From positions 1-30,165 of the forward strand of contig MNCI01005853.1 of assembly GCA_015680685.1 (NCBI GenBank): DNA of 30,165 nucleotides. Reading direction: 5' to 3'. How positions within the stretch are numbered: position 1 is the stretch's first letter; every line of letters starts with the position of its first letter. Positions 1 through 9,315 of this stretch are shown piece after piece. The translations under genes were made by a program, and so were the position numbers. The notes beneath the pieces are model-generated. The model made no database searches, was not told the DNA's origin, and saw only the letters and a list, made by a program, of their open reading frames with translations. The stretch is from Gnetum montanum. Taxonomy: Eukaryota; Streptophyta; Gnetopsida; Gnetales; Gnetaceae.

Positions 1-257
1 CTAGAAGGAGCAACCAAATATGCATGGAACGAACTGAGGCACTAAACCATGCCAACAACGAAGGCATAGACACATTGGAATATGAGCATCGCCAACTTCC
101 ACCCCTTAATCTAAGATCATCAATTGGGAGAAGTTGGACACTTCTTAGAAATTCAAATAGGTGCTCATTATTTCAAATCTCTCCCTTTCCACTCAATCAT
201 GGGGGAGATGGCCACCTATGTTAACCATATGGGGCCCTCAGTTATTTTAAGTTTTTA
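1..257. other. Unassigned sequence at left edge
   Basis: No gene family is recognisable on either strand. A 66-codon frame starts at 24 (plus), but it has no motif and overlaps another frame. A purine-rich stretch around 199-211 could be an old polypurine tract of a retroelement, but no flanking LTR could be matched to it. Confidence 0.3.
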
Positions 258-456
258 TTTTATAATGTTTTTGTTTTACATGTTTTTGTTTCACAAGTTT
301 TTGTTTTACGCATTTTTGTTTTACAATGTTTTTATTTTACACATTTTTGTTTTACAACGTTTTTTTCTTACACTTTTTTGTTGTACAATTTCTTTAACTT
401 TTCTAGTTTTTGTTTTACAACTTTCTTTAACTTTTCTTATTTTTTGTTTTACAACA
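258..456. repeat. T-rich minisatellite, about 17-bp period
   Basis: A run of imperfect copies of a unit close to TTTTTGTTTTACAA plus two to four variable bases, strongly pyrimidine-biased on the plus strand. The first five or six copies (258-365) are most regular; the later ones lengthen and drift, with TTTCTTTAACTTTTC insertions. The array lies inside a 127-codon open frame (124-507, plus). That frame is a product of the repeat, giving a Phe/Leu-rich pseudo-membrane protein, and is not annotated as a gene. Confidence 0.8.
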
Positions 457-479
457 TCATTATACTTTTTCATTTTTTC

Positions 480-492
480 TGTGTGTGTGTGT
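480..492. repeat. (GT)n microsatellite
   Basis: Six GT dinucleotides in a row directly after the T-rich minisatellite. Confidence 0.9.
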
Positions 493-2239
493 GAATCCAC
501 CCTGTAAGTTTGTCACCTAATAAGTGTTCAGATTGATGGTACGAACTATTTTCATATTGATTGCTAATGTTTGGTGTTTACCTTTAAGTCATAATGTTGA
601 TACTAAGATATGTTTTGTTTGATATGGCAAGCAATGAGTTCACTTCATCCATCCATCCATCAAGTTCCATGGTCTCTCTCGGCTTGAAAATGTACAGTCC
701 CCTTCTAATAAGAACTTTAACGAATCGGTGACTAGGCATTTCTCAAACTAAGGAAGGACTCAAGAACTAAAATGAGTGTGACTTCAAGGGAAATTGATGC
801 TTTTGTGCTGACCGTTCTCTTGGGTGCTTGGATGTTTTTTTTTGATTTTTCTTATCGTTCCGATGTTACCCCAACTATCGGAAGCTGAGACCATAAAAAT
901 AAAAAGTCTTTGCATGGTGTGGTTCTCACGCATAAAAACACAAAACATAAAAAAGAAGAAGAAAAAAAAACTAAGTTTGAATTCAAAGCATACCCCTTAG
1001 ATGAAATAAACTTGGGATACAAGCACTAGTTATGGAACCAAAAGTGTTCCCTCTAACTAAGGCCCTTCTCGCTTTCCATTCTCTTCTTTGTTTCATCGGA
1101 ATGGTGGTGACTCTTGGGGAAGGCATCCTTGTTATCCAAGTGGATGGTTTAGTAGAATGCATTGATGCGAAGTCACTGGATGTGGTTGGTTTGAGGCTAG
1201 ACTTGGAATGGGATTTGCTAGGTCACATTAATCATGAACTACACAAGGGGTTGTACACCACCTTGTTCTTGAGATTTCGTTCCATTCTATTCTCTCCATT
1301 GTTCATCTCATTGCTAGTTGTATCATTAGTGTATATATTTTGGTTGATGCATTATTTTCTTTTTGATAAATTCTTGTGTTTAAGACTTTAAATCTTATTC
1401 CAAATGACATTCCCAGAGTCTACAGACTCTTTGAATGTGGGTTTGTTAGGGCATTAAAGGGCATGAGCCTGCTTTGGGGAGGACCCACTGACATTCCTAT
1501 TTGGTGCACCAGTTAACTTATTTTTCCTAACATTTTTGCAATTAATTTTATTTTTTTCATTACCATCTTGACATCCATTCCATCAATGCTATAGTTGTCC
1601 CTTTTTATCTATCTTTCGTACTCCTTTCCTTTCTCTTTTCTAATGCTACTGGAGGTTCACAATTAGTCATGGGGGTATGGGGCCCAATTTTTTCAATTTT
1701 CTCCTAGCCCTAAATTTTTTGATTTTCTTCCTAACCCCTACACCTTCAGTAGTCATCATTACTATATTTCCCAATCCATATTAGCCATACCACAACCTAG
1801 CCAATGAACTTACACCGAAGCAAGGTATCAATTACATGATGATTCATTTACCCTTGCTAATATAAGATTATGTTGTATGTGCAGATGGCAATCATGCAAT
1901 AACAGACCTGATCTGGAGGGAACACATGGAATGGAGCAGTGCTATAACAGCTATGCAAGGAAAAAGATCGGTGGTGTGCTTACCGATGAATAACGGAAGG
2001 CGCAATCTTGGCATTGGCAACAACAACACTTCTTTCTCTCTCTCTCTTTCTTTCTTAGCTTCCAACTAAGGCCTGATGTCATTGTAATAAGGTGTTCACC
2101 CTTGTTATCATGAACACCAGTTTTGTCAAGTCTTGTAATGATGATCCGTTCACATGTCATCCCATTAGTTCCATTCCCCTCAATAATCCCATACCTTTCC
2201 AATATTTTGTAAGGAACTCGAGGATGATTTTTCATTCAT
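493..2239. other. Unassigned stretch, no supported gene
   Basis: It contains an (ATCC)n run at about 645-661. A 119-codon plus-strand frame lies at 1032-1391, with a hydrophobic C-terminal third and no recognisable domain. A 94-codon minus-strand frame at 1951-2235 runs into a Cys/Lys-rich tail made by a (TC)n tract. The first half of the 1951-2235 frame reads like real protein (ERYGIIEGNGTNGMTCERII), but I cannot name a family. No RT, integrase or transposase motif was seen on either strand. Confidence 0.4.
2033..2056. repeat. (TC)n microsatellite
   Basis: Pyrimidine run of TC repeats with interspersed TTTC. On the minus strand it makes the Lys/Arg/Glu-rich run in the open frame that crosses it. 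Confidence 0.85.
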
Positions 2240-2260
2240 TCATGGGGGTATGATGAGACG

Positions 2261-2299
2261 CGATATCGCATAGGCCGCGATATCGTGTATGCGATATCG
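2261..2299. promoter_or_regulatory. Three CGATATCG palindromes upstream of LTR TATA box
   Basis: Perfect 8-bp palindromes at 2261-2268, 2278-2285 and 2292-2299, ending 18 bases before the TATA box. Their CpG content is unusual for this CpG-poor window. They may be LTR enhancer sites; that role is inferred from position only. Confidence 0.55.
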
Positions 2300-2316
2300 T
2301 GGTCCGTCACCAAGTC

Positions 2317-2324
2317 TATAAATA
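2317..2324 (+). promoter_or_regulatory. TATA box of plus-strand LTR
   Basis: TATAAATA, followed by a purine-rich leader. It is in the same relative position as the TATAAAT of the homologous inverted LTR (9160-9166, minus). Confidence 0.7.
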
Positions 2325-2599
2325 AGAGGCAGCTCTCCCTTGTTTCCTCATCCTGGGCTAGAAGTAGGGAAACACTGGCAGTTTGATCACTCTAGAGATA
2401 GAATATTTTCCATGTGCCTGCAGTAGGAGTCCTAAAGTGAACGGATCTTTATTCGAGCAACATTGTACTTGAAAAAAAGTTGTGTACGAAAATAAAGAAG
2501 ATCTTCTTAGATAAACCTTGCAGTGCATGGAATAGGATTTTATTTTAATGTTATTTATTGCTTTCTCTCTCTCACCCTTAAACTCCTAGAATGTGGAAT

Positions 2600-2813
2600 G
2601 AGTATGACTTGATTACGAGCATCTAAGGATGTGTACGGATAGTCAAGGAATCGGCTGCTCATCGCAACATGATATGAGTACGACTTGATTACGAGCATCT
2701 AGTGTGACTACTTGGTAACCTAGTGGCATATTTAGGATATGCGCTTGGTAATCCCAATGGTAGTCATGCACAAAGATGTGTACGGTTAGTCAAGGAATCG
2801 GCTGCTCATCGCA
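2600..2813 (+). repeat. Near-identical duplicated blocks inside the LTR
   Basis: Two interleaved duplications. A 26-base block at 2600-2625 recurs at 2676-2701 with one difference. A 39-base block at 2628-2666 recurs at 2775-2813 with one difference. The homologous LTR at 8530-9305 has only diverged single versions, so the duplication is much younger than the LTR. Confidence 0.85.
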
Positions 2814-3169
2814 CTTAGGCTAGATTAGATTCTCTCAACCCTTTCCTCCTATTTAAGTACCTCAGTACGACCACTTCGAGCACGTGTGTTATGTGTGGTG
2901 ATCCCAGTAATGATTAGCATTTGGTAGCCATGGTTGCATTGGTTCAGGGTGTGTACGGTAAGTGGGAACGGATGTTGATGCTAGGTTAATTTAGATTTAG
3001 TCATTAGTTAGAATTAGTACTTAGTTTCTTCAATCCTTCACCTCAATAGCATAGGAGATAAAACATAAAAAGATATAAAAATCATATACCTCAGACTTAC
3101 TTAACCATACATCGTGACAACTACAAGTAAGTCTAGGAAGACAACGAATGATTAACCCCATGTGTTCCA

Positions 3170-3555
3170 TGGGGCATGTAGGCACTTAGTCTACGGAGTT
3201 TGACTGGATCACATGTGCTACGCTCATTTCATATGGTTGAGTGTAGGGGCACCTTTCCACTCATCAAATGTGTAGTTTATTAGTATTAGGAACACATCAA
3301 TGAACTAGGCCATTAGTGCACATCTTGTAAAGGTGTCCATTAATCTCTATGAAGTGTTTGACCCGATGAAGAAACTCCTCTTTCTTCTTATTGTTCAAGT
3401 CTTGTGACATGTCTTGAGCAAGAAAATAAGTGAGGATACTATAATATCATGTAGGTTCATTGGGCACTTATTCATTCAGTGCATCATTAAAGAGGAGTTC
3501 ATTAGGAAATTGATTAGAAAGTAGGCTCTGCTTCTCTTTGTTGTCCCATTGTAAC
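3170..3555 (-). pseudogene. Element 1: pre-integrase region and start of integrase (truncated)
   Basis: Directly after the RNase H frame, one minus-strand reading frame stays largely open. It reads FLHRVKHFIEINGHLYKMC followed by NGLVHxCVP. This matches the linker and zinc-binding lead-in of Ty3/gypsy integrases, where a short hydrophobic 'LYK' segment precedes the RRCVP-like turn. The coding homology stops at about 3160, where the oppositely oriented LTR begins. The HHCC zinc finger is therefore mostly missing, and the catalytic D,D-35-E core and C-terminal domain are absent. The piece cannot encode a functional integrase. Confidence 0.6.
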
Positions 3556-4075
3556 TAAGATAAGTAATCAGTGACCACATTCTTAGTTCCTTTTTGATCC
3601 ACCATTGTAACAGTGAACTCTTGTAAGATCACTAACCACTGTATGACACGGGAGCTCACCATTGACTTGTTTATGAAAAAGTGAATGGCACTATGGTCAG
3701 TGTGCACAAATAGCTTGTATCCAAGCACATAGTGCTAGAACTTCTCCTAGGCATACACTACTACCATCAGCTCTTTCTTCATTGTGGTGTAGTTAAGCTA
3801 TGCACTCATAATGATTTGGCTTACAAAATGGATATAATAAGGATGTTTCTAATTATCCAACTATATAAGAATAACTCCCAAGGCATAGTTTGATGCATCC
3901 ATCATGATGTGAAATGGTTGGGACTAGTTAAGTGCTTGTAGAAGTAGAGTTTTCATGAGCTTCTCCTTGAGGCTATGGAATGTATTTTTATATTTCTCAA
4001 TCCATTGGAAACGAAGCACCTTTATTCTTTATCTTGACCAATAGTTTAGAAATCTTAGAGAAATTCTCTATGAAT
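3556..4075 (-). pseudogene. Element 1: RNase H domain of gypsy polyprotein
   Basis: The minus-strand translation shows the plant gypsy RNase H pattern in order: PFHIMMDASNYALGVIL, then a NYTTMKKELMVVVYA block, HYVLGYKLFVHTDHSAIHFF, and a terminal QEFTVTMVDQKGTKNVVTDY. The family role is to remove the RNA template during reverse transcription. The catalytic Asp of 'DAS', the Glu of the NYTTTE-like block and the Asp of 'TDH' are recognisable. There are stops, for example in the LNx-S and Ax-EKF segments. The domain joins the RT upstream in the same element with no large gap. It is a decayed polyprotein domain, not a gene. Confidence 0.8.
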
Positions 4076-4079
4076 TTTT

Positions 4080-4800
4080 GGTAATAGCTAGTGTGTCTAA
4101 GAAATGACTAGACATCTTTAATGATTTATAGTTGGTAGGTTATTTCTTGTATGATCCTAATATTTTCACTATCCATGTTAATCCCTACATATTATTTTAT
4201 TCCCCAATACAATGTCCTACATCATACGATGACTCTTTTGCTAATTAAAGTAAATATTGTTTTCAACACATCTTTTTAGCACTTACTTAAGGAGTTCTAG
4301 GGCTTGCTAAAATGTAGTCCCATAGGTGGAAACTTCATCCATGAAGACTTTCATTGCACTACAAATATACTACTAGAAAATTCTAAGGATAAGGCATTAG
4401 AAGGTTGTAGGAGCATTGCATAGACCAAATGGCATCTTTTGATCTAGAAAAGTACCCCAAGGAATTGTGAATGTAGTTTTGTCTTGATCCTCTAGTATGA
4501 TCTAAATTGGTTATAGCCACTATAACCATCCAAAAAGCTATAATAACCATACTTAGAAATAGTATCCAACACCTAGTCTACAAATGTCAAGAGAAAATGA
4601 TCTTTGAATTTTGTCATGTTCAATAGCCTAAAGTCAGTACACATCCTCCACTTGCCACCTTTCTTTAGTACAATCACAAGTGCGCTAACCCACTCACTAT
4701 CTACAATTAGATAGATGAACCTTGCCTTAAGGAGTTGTTCAATTTTCTCTTTGATAATATACTTTAGCTTGGCATTCAACCATCATTGTAGCTACCTCTT
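4080..4800 (-). pseudogene. Element 1: reverse transcriptase domain
   Basis: The longest open piece is 4573-4779 (minus), with the gypsy RT lead-in: LLKARFIYLIVDSEWVSALV, then KKGGKWRMCTDFRLLN and the TxKDHF block. After a stop and a frameshift it continues with YYSFLDGYSGYNQ, EDQDKTTFTIPWGTF and MPFGLCNAP. The usual YMDDF catalytic box is seen as FMDEV, so the second catalytic Asp position is altered, followed by YGTTF and VLKRC. The wording is closest to OTA-type gypsy RTs with FLDGYSGY and MPFGLCNAP. It is ancient and non-functional, with many stops and at least two frameshifts. Confidence 0.85.
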
Positions 4801-5329
4801 TGGCTTGATGGATAGATCAGTATAGATACGATGCTAGCATATCTAAGGATCAATCCCTATGAGTTTAGGGTATGACAAAGCAAAGGCTATTGGCCATTCA
4901 TTAACCACATTGAGCAACATCTTTTTCTTCTTAGGAACAATATTGACATTGATTATCACTAGATTGCTAATTTGTAGAAATACATGCTCCATGCTATTAT
5001 GTAGCATATTTAACTCTAAGGGCTCATGTTTAAAATTTTTAGGGATTTTCAGGTTTCCTTAATAAGTATCATTAGGTTCATCATTGGAGATTTGGTGATG
5101 AACTTGCTCCAATTCATCCATATCCTCAACATAGGCACATGTTAGGCCCTCAGTTGGCTCAATGCAAAGTGTGTTACATTCAAGATTAGCTATCAGCCAC
5201 TAGGTATCCTTTTATTTTTTGGCTACTACATATAGGCACTTTTGAATTTTAGAGTCATTTGCATACTATCTACATGCTTTGATTGATATGATTTTGATAG
5301 ATCATAATTTCTATACATAGTTACACCCT
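4801..5329 (-). pseudogene. Element 1: protease to RT linker, degraded
   Basis: This lies between the protease and RT of element 1. The end nearest RT reads IYTDLSIKPKR in the minus frame, which resembles the conserved 'YTEEKAKPxRQPQRR' lead-in of plant gypsy RT. The rest has no clear motif. Plus-strand open frames across it (for example 4859-5062) are shadows. Confidence 0.5.
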
Positions 5330-5720
5330 ATATTATTATACGTGATTCATGGAACTCTCTTCTTCTCTATATTTTTGAATGCATTTTCTTGAAATTTTCT
5401 AGGGAAAAATCTTTGATTCATATTCGTGCATCAATAGTACTCAATGAAGCCATTTATATAATGATTGGAAAGTCTGCTTTGTAGTTATCAACCTTGATTA
5501 CTAGGAAATTGGTAAGATAGGATTACCCATAGATAGTGGTCACAATATCCTCCACTAGTTCCAAGGGAATAGTAATGGACCAATATACCAATTCTAAATG
5601 AATGTTGCTCTTCTTGAGAGGAGGTAGGTTTCAAGCTTTGTATATTTTGTGAGAAATTAGATTGCCACCAGAACCTAAATCAAGAAGATCCTTGCATGGA
5701 TCATTTCTAGTTATTTGGAG
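5330..5720 (-). pseudogene. Element 1: retropepsin-like aspartic protease region
   Basis: The minus-strand frame reads DLGSGGNLISHKIYK, then SITIPLELVEDIV, then a hydrophobic stretch ending in ADFPIII. This matches the protease of plant gypsy elements: the active-site D(T/I)G followed by S/A-x-x-NL, a flap region with 'IPxGxVEDV', and a 'FPxILGRP' tail. The catalytic Asp is kept but the triad is DLG, and the ILGRP motif has degenerated. It lies between gag (upstream on the minus strand) and RT, the expected gypsy order. Stops interrupt it at several points. Confidence 0.7.
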
Positions 5721-8250
5721 TAGATGAGGGGACTCTTAAGATTAACTATTTTTATGGGTGCTTGCTAGCCTTGATTCAATCAGATATAACATGGGTTAAC
5801 ATGATTGTGTGGATCTTGGGAGGTGTTTGGTTTGAAGAATTCTTCAAAGGAATAAATGCAAAGGGTGAGAGAGACACAAGGAGACAAGGCACATGAGTCA
5901 ATGAGGGATTTGTAGGACTATTGGTTTAGAAGAATGATCATTTATAGGATTTGGTTTACAGACCACTTGGTTGTAGAATTGACTATAAGTTAACAGCCAC
6001 AGTAGCATTACATTGCTATAGTTATGCAAGAATCTTGCCTTGGATGGATGGAGCATATAGTAATTAGATTGAGGGAGGAGGAGCATGTGTAGAAGGATGA
6101 GGAGGGTACTAATGAAATGGGGACTTTCCTCTAGAAGATGGAGAATGAGTTCTATAGTACTCTAGAGGGTAGTAGTAATGTTGAAAAGAAGCATGATTGG
6201 AAGAGTCACATGGAGACATTGGTTATTAAAAATAGTACCCATATGGATCTAGCTACCTGTAAGGGTACTATTGCCTTGGTGGTGGCATCCATCATGACTG
6301 TGGATGCTATCACTAATGATACTAGTCATATGGATGTGGTGAAGCCCTGCTTAGATAATAAGCTTATTGTTGATGGAACTACCTTTGGTTTCCTTAAGGA
6401 TAAGATAACCTTCTAGGTTCTTGCATTCTTGCCAACTTAGGATTCAGAGCATACATCCTAGACTCCTATAAGTGTGAAACAATAGGGTAACATCCCTTAG
6501 GATGTTCATATTGGTAGATGTCACATCCACCATCATAATCTAATTTTAACTCCACAACCTCTTATACTATAGCAACTTTTCCCTTACCCCTTTGATAGGC
6601 TTGTTTAGCTTCCTTGCTTCTCTTGTGATCATGATCACTACCTTACTCTTTGGATTCCTCTATAAATTTCAAAGTAGTTTGAAGTTTTTAATCCTAAGAT
6701 TCAAACATTTTGTTCACCTTAGCCAAAATTTTAGAAATAAAGTTTTGGATTGGTAAGTTTTTTTTCTGCACCACTTTATCAAATAGTGCCTTCCCCTCAC
6801 TATCACAAAATCAAACCTTCTTTTTCTAATGAAAGGGTCCCAATTAGATTCTTTAGCACTTTTCCTCTTTCATAGTTCTTCTTCTTTTACAATATATCTA
6901 ATTAGCCTTTGGATCTAATGGGCTCTAAGTTTTGATAGTCTCCCTTAGGCATAGACCCCAAGAGTTCTTCTTGTTTTTGATTGGAGCCTATCTATGATAT
7001 GGCAAAGCTACTCCCATTAAGAATAACCATGGCTAGGACATTTGTGCAAAAGGGAATAATACCTACCCATGGATGCATCCAAGGGTTCATGTGTTCCTTC
7101 TTCTTTGCCTTGGATTTTCTTTCTCAAGTTGTACACTTGAGAGTACATTTGATATTTGTCATTGAATAGCTTAAGCATCACACTCCATCTTTGGATTAAT
7201 TTTGGCTCCAAGGAGTGGACCAAATTTTAGCTTCTTTTATAAGTGTCTTGGAAAATAAATTAAGTATTTGCCAAACATTTTCAATGTTTTGTAAGGCACA
7301 AGCATTGTAAAATACTTGAAGATGGGTTTTTGGATTTGAGTTATACCCCCCTTAAATATAGGGATATTATTCATATCCAACCTCTTAATTCTACTATCTT
7401 TCACATGCTAGGTTGGAAGTTTGACTTCTTCTATGATGTTTATCATGATTCAAGTAACCAAGAAAAGGTTCATTATCATCATGATTTTTATGACACCTAT
7501 GATGTTCTTTGCTGCCCCTTCATTCATGGTGGGGCCTATGATCATTGTTATCCCGCCATTCACCTCCATCATAGTTTCACCCTATGTGGTTTTGGTTAGA
7601 TTTAGAGGAGGAGGAAGAAGATGTTGATGAAGATGATAAATAAGGAGGAGGACTACCATCACCATGGTGTCAACCACCTCCTCTCCACTTGTCATAGTCA
7701 TTATCATCAAATTTATTGTCATCATGATCCTTGCTCGAGCCTCTAGCTTGACTTACACTTTAGCCTAAACCAAGATTATTGAGAGTGGATTATAAGTTCA
7801 AGTTCAAGCCCCATTCACTAGAGTCAAGGGGTGGATAATCTTCATGTTGAGAACCCCCAGATTAAGGATCCTCATTATCTTTTTGATTTAGTAGGAATAA
7901 GGAATTAGTGAAATGTTTCCCCTGTGTAGCTTCATGGAACTTCTCTTGGTGCCAATCTCCTTTGCATTGTGTTTTAATAGAATGGAGGTCTTGATAGTCA
8001 TGGTCCTACACAATTTATTCTTCATGAAGATCCTAGATGCCCAACCTCTTAAGAGTTTGGAGCATCATCCCAAGAATAAATTGGTCAGGTGGCAACACAA
8101 CATTATCCTCCATGTCTCTCCATCGTAGTTGTTCATCTTGGTGCAAGATAAAGGTGAAATTAGGCACAAAATCATCTAGATGAGTATACATCACTTTAAA
8201 TTCTTAGGAAAATTGTGGTTTTAATTCATCATACCTATGAGAAGAAGAAA
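5721..8250 (-). pseudogene. Element 1: gag region
   Basis: A long coherent minus-strand frame with scattered stops. It starts near 8245 (YDELKPQF, then MEDNVVLPPDQFILGMMLQT). It passes through an acidic, Ser- and His-rich low-complexity segment (about 7440-7860; PPPYLSSSSTSSSSS), then a capsid-like part at 7017-7223. There IQRWSVMLKLFNDKYQM resembles the 'ITTWxEMxxLFxxKY' core of plant gypsy Gag. It ends with a Lys-rich C-terminal part around 6500-6900. Gag forms the particle that packages element RNA. I do not see a clear CCHC zinc knuckle. Position between the LTR and the protease supports the call. The His-rich plus-strand frame at 7330-7599 is a shadow of this segment. Confidence 0.65.
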
Positions 8251-8529
8251 TTTTCACTTAGAAGAAAAATAACAGTATGATTTAATTATAATTATAATTA
8301 TTATGCAAATGATTGTGACTTGAGGATTTATTCTAATGATCTTAATTAATTTTCACTAAATCCTAGGTAGCACATGTAGAAAACTACAAATCCTCAGCAA
8401 TGTCATCAATGATGAGCAATGAGTAGGCCCTACGTCCAACCATACAAATCATAAGTGTTTGCACATAATTTGGTCAAATTCTAAAGACTTCTAGCCTTCT
8501 AAGTACATTGGTTCTAGAAGATTAATAAA
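8251..8529 (-). other. Element 1: untranslated leader between LTR and gag
   Basis: AT-rich, no coding signal. On the minus strand it ends in a pyrimidine tract and CATAG directly before the gag-like frame, which resembles a splice acceptor. I could not identify a convincing primer-binding site next to the LTR edge. Confidence 0.4.
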
Positions 8530-9305
8530 TTGTTGCAATCGTTGTCTTCCTAGTTATACTTGTGAGTTAAAGGGTATGGTTAAGTATAATTGAGATATTT
8601 TTATCATTTTTTTATCTTTTTATGTTTAATTTACTTATGAATAAGAATAAAGAACTAAATATCAATTAATATAATAATCTAGCTAATATTTAGCTAATCC
8701 TAACATAAGAATTTATTCCCACTTGCCATACACATCCTGAACACATTTAATGCTACTAGGTTACCAAGTGTTAAGCATTGCTAGGATTACCAACCATCAA
8801 ACGTATGCTCAAAGTGGTCATACTTATGTGCTTAATTAATCACTATTTAATCTCTCTTACTTAATGGCTTAATTCCTTAATTACTTAAAAACATTAAAAG
8901 AAATTATTTAAAATTTCTAATGCTAAAATGTTTAAAGGAAATATTAAGCTATTTCAAGTGTTGCAAGGTTTATGAAGAATGCTTGTCTTTATTACTGATC
9001 ACATTGAAGTGCTTAGGTATATCATTGTTTAAACAAAGATCGTACACCTTCTCTCCTACTGTGGACACTTAGAAAAATATTCTAACTATTAGGAAGAAAA
9101 ACTACAAGAGCTCCACTACAATCTAACTTATGAATGCCATAAATGTAGCTAGTTCATGCATTTATAGAAGTAACAATAGACAATGCATCAACATGTATGC
9201 ATCAATGTGTTAGAACATGCATCGATGAGATTACGTTGAAGGGATCATGTCAACAAGATCACATCGATGCAACCAAAAAAGACACACTTCATTAGAGATA
9301 AATCC
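8530..9305 (-). mobile_element. 5' LTR of element 1, minus orientation
   Basis: Reading on the minus strand: short CATCGATG and ATGCAT-type palindromes, TATAAAT (9160-9166), an AGTAGGAGAG block, an AATAAAG block and ATAAACCTTGCAA, a TTGGTAATCC/TTGGTAACC pair, AACATAAAAAGAT, and the end block AGGAAGACAACGA (at about 8540-8550). All of these recur in order in the plus-strand LTR at 2240-3155. It sits upstream of element 1 gag, as a 5' LTR should. Its upstream edge abuts the protease start of a different element (ending near 9316), so element 1 appears to have inserted into or recombined with that older copy. Confidence 0.8.
9160..9166 (-). promoter_or_regulatory. TATA box of element 1 5' LTR
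   Basis: TATAAAT on the minus strand, followed by the expected leader and polyadenylation-like block. CATCGATG palindromes lie upstream at 9220-9227 and 9272-9279, and ATGCATCA repeats between about 9184 and 9204. Confidence 0.65.
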
Positions 9306-9315
9306 CCTGATAAAA

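Larger units (their letters stand above)
2240..3155 (+). mobile_element. LTR of Ty3/gypsy element 1 family, plus orientation
   Basis: Homologous over most of its length to the minus-strand LTR at 8530-9305, but in the opposite orientation. Shared landmarks in order are a TATA box (2317-2324 here), a GCAGTAGGAG-like block, an AATAAAG block followed by ATAAACCTTGCA, a TTGGTA...GTGTACGG...AAGTGGGAA block, AACATAAAAAGAT, and a terminal AGGAAGACAACGA (3135-3148). Three CGATATCG palindromes lie just upstream of the TATA box. Internal near-identical duplications are listed separately. The sequence after its 3' edge is minus-strand integrase, not a plus-strand leader, so it is either a solo or truncated LTR of a second insertion or a product of inversion. 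The outer 5' edge is not precisely determined. Confidence 0.75.

Noticed and set aside
124-507. 127-codon plus-strand frame resembling a multi-pass membrane protein
   Set aside because: The hydrophobic run is produced by the T-rich 17-bp minisatellite; there is no domain or conserved start context.
1032-1391. 119-codon plus-strand frame with hydrophobic C-terminus
   Set aside because: No family recognised, and no splice or promoter context. Kept only as a remark in the unassigned stretch.
7330-7599. His/Tyr-rich plus-strand frame
   Set aside because: Shadow of the acidic, His-rich low-complexity part of element 1 gag on the minus strand.
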